Below, in pieces: positions 60,817 through 64,000 of a DNA stretch of 64,000 nucleotides (position 1 is the stretch's first letter; every line of letters starts with the position of its first letter). A program made the position numbers and the translations under genes. The notes beneath the pieces were generated by a model. It worked only from the letters and a program-made list of their open reading frames with translations. It was not told the origin of the DNA and made no database searches. Origin of the DNA: Diaminobutyricibacter sp. McL0608 (GTDB taxonomy: Bacteria; Actinomycetota; Actinomycetes; Actinomycetales; Microbacteriaceae); assembly GCF_039613825.1 (NCBI RefSeq), contig NZ_CP154826.1:3100001-3164000 (forward strand), given 5' to 3'.

Positions 60817-62502
60817 TCATGGTGGTGCGCTTTCGGGGAGGCGGATGCGTCCGCCTCGGCGCGGTGTGCGGGTGGGGTCGTGATGTGCGGGTGGGGTGAA
60901 CCAGGGGGTGTTGTCCCGGATGTGAATGTCCCACCCGTCGTCGTGCACCCGATGATGATGCTGGGAACACAACAGGATCCCGTTGTCCAGATCGGTCGGG
61001 CCGGTGTCGCGGTCCCACCAGTGGATGTGGTGGGCTTGCGTGTAGGAGGGTGGGTGGGGGCAGCCGGTCCAGGCGCAGCCGTCGTCGCGTTCGGCGAGAG
61101 CGTGCTTCTGGGCCGGGGTGAACAGCCGTTTGCTGCGGCCCAGGTCGAGGACTTCACTGTTTCCGCCGAGGACCATCGGGATCAGCTGGGCGTCGGCGGC
61201 GAGCCGCCGGGCGGTGCCGGCGCTGACCGGGGTGGGGACTTCGTCGATCTGCGCGGTGCCGTCCCCGCTGCGCAGGTCATCCAACCCGATCCGGACGATC
61301 ATCGTCACCGGCGGCCGTGACCCGGGGGTGCTACAGCCGGCCAGGTGCCGGAACGCGTCGACCGCCCCATCCGACCGCACCTGAGCGAGAGTGCGCGACT
61401 CGGGCATGATCGGCGACGGGTCGGCCGATCCGTCGGTGGCTGGCCCGCCCGCGCTGGCTCCGCCCGCCGCTGATCCGCCCCAGGCCGCTCTGCCTTCGGC
61501 TGATCCGCCCTCGACAGTTTCGGTAGTGCCGGTGAGTTGGAACCGGAGCCCGCCGGCGTGGTCAGCAGCTGTCGGGGCGGTGCCGGACCCTTCAGACTGA
61601 GAATGACTGGCCCGGTAGTCCTGGCTGACATAGGCGGTGAGCTGTGGAACCACGTGCCCGGCAGACTCGGCGTCGAGGTACCAGTTGATGTGGGTCATCC
61701 CGTCCCGAGTGATGCTGATCGTCAACGACCGGCGGCGGCGCTGCATCTGTTCGCGCGGTTCGGTGCCGTCCTGATCGAGCCGCTCACGCACCTGCACCGC
61801 CAGTTTGCGCAGCTGCTCGACCGTCAACCCGGGCGCATGCTCGATCAGGACCCGTTCGCCCATCGCCCGCTCGTCCAGGCTGCAGCCGGGCCCGGTCTTG
61901 ACCAGTTCCCGGATGATCGCTCCCGCTTGCTCGACCGACACCCGCGGACGCAGTCCATCGGCAACGTCCCTGGCGTCATCGCCAAGGTTCGCGGCGTCAC
62001 CGCTGACCGGGTCGTCTCCGTGCTCCGAGCCAGCACCATTGCCGAGCAGCGCCTGGGCGAGGTCCGGGAACTCCGCAGGCAGCTCCTCACCCTGCAGGGT
62101 GTGCCGGGGTGCTGTCGCGCGGGCTACCGCGCATAGCTGCCTCGCGGCGGGCAGGGGTGTCTTCCACAGTTCGGCCAGCAACGACTCGACATTCGGATGC
62201 CCGGCCGCCTGCACCGGATCCGACTCCGAATCGAACCCACGCTCCCGTTCGAGCGCGGCGATCCTGTGCAGGGCCACAGCGTCCACCGCCGCCCGTATCG
62301 CACCCAGGGCAGCCAGCGAGCGCACCAGCTTCTGCGCATTGGTCAGTCCGAGTGCATCCACCCCAGCACGCGCACCCGGCCCTGCGCACGCATCCGCGCC
62401 GGCCCCGCCATCCGCCTCGGTGCCCGCCGCGCCCTCGAGCGCACGCAGCGCCTCGACGGCAGCGGCGAGCCGGTCGAGGTCAGCGCGTGCGGGGAAGGTC
62501 AT
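60817..62502 (-). CDS. DUF222 / HNH endonuclease domain protein
   Basis: This 561-residue protein is of the family known from mycobacterial 13E12 repeats. It has an N-terminal DUF222 domain (about 1-320) with an Ala/Gly/Ser-rich insertion (about 330-370), and a C-terminal HNH domain: CAWTGCPHP, AHHIHWWDRDTGPTDLDN and LCSQHHHRVHDDGW, with the metal-binding residues intact. The gene is frequent in multiple copies in Microbacteriaceae, and mobility has been suggested. It starts at ATG 62502 downstream of a promoter region with a DnaA box. Confidence 0.93.
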   Translation of the reverse strand: MTFPARADLDRLAAAVEALRALEGAAGTEADGGAGADACAGPGARAGVDALGLTNAQKLVRSLAALGAIRAAVDAVALHRIAALERERGFDSESDPVQAAGHPNVESLLAELWKTPLPAARQLCAVARATAPRHTLQGEELPAEFPDLAQALLGNGAGSEHGDDPVSGDAANLGDDARDVADGLRPRVSVEQAGAIIRELVKTGPGCSLDERAMGERVLIEHAPGLTVEQLRKLAVQVRERLDQDGTEPREQMQRRRRSLTISITRDGMTHINWYLDAESAGHVVPQLTAYVSQDYRASHSQSEGSGTAPTAADHAGGLRFQLTGTTETVEGGSAEGRAAWGGSAAGGASAGGPATDGSADPSPIMPESRTLAQVRSDGAVDAFRHLAGCSTPGSRPPVTMIVRIGLDDLRSGDGTAQIDEVPTPVSAGTARRLAADAQLIPMVLGGNSEVLDLGRSKRLFTPAQKHALAERDDGCAWTGCPHPPSYTQAHHIHWWDRDTGPTDLDNGILLCSQHHHRVHDDGWDIHIRDNTPWFTPPAHHDPTRTPRRGGRIRLPESAPP

Positions 62503-62563
62503 GACTCAACTCAACCAGCAGCCACCGACATTCGAAGCCGCCACTAAACAACTCCTGACCAGC

Positions 62564-62580
62564 ATTTTACCTGTGGATAA
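62564..62580 (-). promoter_or_regulatory. TAAAAT -10 beside a perfect DnaA box
   Basis: On the minus strand TTATCCACA (62572-62580) is a perfect DnaA box, directly followed after 2 bases by TAAAAT (62564-62569). It lies in the 133-bp gap before the DUF222 gene. Confidence 0.45.
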
Positions 62581-62635
62581 CTTCCGAACACCGACAAATG
62601 TGGAGGAGAGGATGAATGCCCCGGTCAGCGAAAGA

Positions 62636-63472
62636 TCAGCGCGACCTCGACGCAAGAAACTCTGTGAACGTTCGCACACCGTACGGCTCGCCATCGACGA
62701 GGTTGGCCCCCGCAGCCAGCGCACGAAAGGCAGCTCCCGGAACCTTCAGCGGCCACACTTCACGGCGTGAGCCTCTGTAGCGTTTCCACTCATCGGCGAG
62801 CTGTCGCCCGGTCAGGCGCTCCGGTCCCCCGATGTCGGGCACACGTCCAGCCGGTCGACCCTCCACGAGCTCGACCAGTCGCGCTCCGACCTCTTCGACC
62901 GCGATCGGCTGGATCCGGATCGACGGAGCGAACAGCACGGGTGAGAACCGCTGCGCTGCGAACAGGGTTGCGACGAGGTTGTGGACCTGGGTCGCCCGAA
63001 GGATCGTGTGCGGGATCGCCGAAACGGTGACCAGCCGTTCGCACTCGAGTTTCTCCTTGTAATACCCCAGGGTGATCTTGTCGATGCCGACGATCGAGAC
63101 GTAGACGACATGGACGACACCTGCCGCCTGAGCAGCGTCGAGGAGATTCTGCGTCATCCGCGAATCGCCTCCGCCGAACGAGGTCGCAAGGTGTACGACG
63201 GTCGTCACGCCAGAGAGGGCGTCTGCCAGCCCGGCGCCGGTCTTGAGGTCGCCGACGAACAGGCCGGGGCCCGCATGGCGGCTGAGCACACGCACCTCAC
63301 GATCGCCCGCGCCATCACCGCCCGCATCGCCGCCAACACTCCCGCCCGAATCACCGCCGCCAACACCGCCCGAACCACCGCCGTCACCCCGGCTCCGCCG
63401 CCGAAGCAGTTGCACGGTCGGCTTCCCCAGCGTTCCGGTCCCACCGGTCACGAGAATCCCTGCCGCGCCCAT
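62636..63472 (-). CDS. NmrA-like NAD(P)-binding epimerase/oxidoreductase
   Basis: The protein has 278 residues. The Rossmann start is GILVTGGTGTLGKPTV, and the substrate region (TTVVHLATSFGG and YYKEKLECERLV) is NmrA/epimerase-like with the YxxxK replaced by YYKEK. A glycine-rich stretch of about 25 residues (DGGGSGGVGGGDSGG and more, about 30-55) is inserted after the first helix. The start ATG 63472 overlaps the ECF41-type sigma stop as TGATG. Such enzymes neighbour ECF41 sigma factors. The long upstream in-frame segment is not part of it. Confidence 0.88.
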   Translation of the reverse strand: MGAAGILVTGGTGTLGKPTVQLLRRRSRGDGGGSGGVGGGDSGGSVGGDAGGDGAGDREVRVLSRHAGPGLFVGDLKTGAGLADALSGVTTVVHLATSFGGGDSRMTQNLLDAAQAAGVVHVVYVSIVGIDKITLGYYKEKLECERLVTVSAIPHTILRATQVHNLVATLFAAQRFSPVLFAPSIRIQPIAVEEVGARLVELVEGRPAGRVPDIGGPERLTGRQLADEWKRYRGSRREVWPLKVPGAAFRALAAGANLVDGEPYGVRTFTEFLASRSR

Positions 63473-64000
63473 CACAACCTCGCCGGATCCGCAACGCGCG
63501 ACAACTGCCCCTGGGCGAACGCGAGCTTCTGCGGGTTGACCACCATGTCGAGGCCGGTCACATGTTCGCGGTCGGTGTGGACGAACCACACGGCCGCGAT
63601 CTCGTCGCCGGCGAGCGCGACGACCGCCTGTTCGCCGTTGACTTGTGCGGTGAACGGATCGATCCCTGCGCCGAACCTCTGTACGGCACCGATGAGGTAA
63701 CGCGCGACGGAGGCCCTGCCGACGATCGGCTTCCGCGCGGCACTGACGATGCCACCACTGTCGACCCGGGCGACAGAGTCTTCCCTCAACATCCGTTCCA
63801 GGGACTCGACCTCACCCCCGTGGGCGGCCGCGAACAGCTGGTCGACGAGTCCCTGCCACCGCTCAGGCTCGATCGGGGCGGTGTGCGGCCATTCGACGTT
63901 CCGTCGGGCGCGGGCATGCAGCTCTCGAGCGTTGGCTTCGGTCGTTCCGAGAAGCTCGGCGACCTCGCGATGGCTGTACTCGAATGCATCCCTCAGCACA
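63472..64000 (-). CDS. ECF41-type sigma factor (SigJ-like), N-terminus cut by window edge
   Basis: The visible C-terminal 175 residues include the sigma-4 helix-turn-helix (EYSHREVAELLGTTEANARELHARARRN). A SnoaL-like domain of about 100 residues follows, containing RVDSGGIVSAARKPIVGR, the position of the DGGGK motif of ECF41, which here reads DSGG. ECF41 members use this domain to control their own activity and lack a conventional anti-sigma factor. The gene starts beyond the right edge and is coupled to the epimerase. Confidence 0.88.
   Translation of the reverse strand, partial: VLRDAFEYSHREVAELLGTTEANARELHARARRNVEWPHTAPIEPERWQGLVDQLFAAAHGGEVESLERMLREDSVARVDSGGIVSAARKPIVGRASVARYLIGAVQRFGAGIDPFTAQVNGEQAVVALAGDEIAAVWFVHTDREHVTGLDMVVNPQKLAFAQGQLSRVADPARL

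Noticed and set aside
60495-61157. Plus- and minus-strand frames with Pro/Arg/Gln repeats in the nei-DUF222 gap
   Set aside because: They only translate the DNA repeats and overlap nei and the HNH domain in wrong frames.

Overview
The window is high-GC DNA from an actinomycete. Many GTG and TTG starts, the rpoB-rpoC pair, a DUF222/HNH protein, HelD, and ECF41- and ECF42-type sigma factors all fit, and the mixture looks most like Microbacteriaceae; the family is an inference. About 55 protein genes are supported. I saw no rRNA, tRNA, CRISPR array or insertion sequence.

Left part (1-14,010, all minus strand): a nearly complete type IV pilus locus, in transcription order pilB, pilT, pilC, pilA (major pilin), three large minor pilin-like genes, pilD, pilM, pilN, pilO, then a membrane protein cut by the window edge. 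The genes are tightly packed with repeated 4-bp stop/start overlaps. pilM carries an apparent 1-base frameshift in a run of C. PilT has a proline/alanine-rich N-terminal extension of about 270 residues. A strong hairpin follows pilA and probably separates high pilin expression from the rest.

Middle-left (14,200-20,620, minus): a MacA-like adaptor with a peptidoglycan-binding domain and a fused MacB-like ABC transporter. They lie directly downstream of two tandem copies of a two-gene cassette, which encodes a secreted peptidase-inhibitor-I36-like protein and a lipoprotein. An 85-bp exact fragment of the rpoC 3' end lies between the copies and marks a tandem duplication. The outer parts of the two copies are nearly identical. 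The centre, which spans the C-terminus of the secreted protein and the N-terminal half of the lipoprotein, has diverged strongly. This looks like co-diversification of a cognate pair and is the best candidate here for an undescribed system.

Centre (20,621-30,788, minus): rpoC and rpoB, both with TTG starts and a long rpoB leader, then a NarL-type response regulator, its histidine kinase and a membrane protein.

Right part (30,878-60,571, mixed strands): mainly housekeeping and small accessory genes. These include a spermidine synthase-like protein, 5-oxoprolinase PxpABC, a PQQ-type sugar dehydrogenase lipoprotein, an SprT-like protease, a CGNR zinc-finger protein, EVE and ComB-like proteins, a DGPF protein with an ECF42 sigma factor, and HelD. 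They also include a DEAD-box RNA helicase with RDGQ repeats, a TetR/hydrolase operon with its operator, a RhuM protein whose Fic catalytic motif has been deleted, a thioesterase, Lhr helicase and Nei-type DNA glycosylase.

Right edge (60,600-64,000, minus): a repeat-rich spacer, a DUF222/HNH protein with a perfect DnaA box in its promoter region, and an NmrA-like epimerase translationally coupled to an ECF41-type sigma factor that runs off the window.
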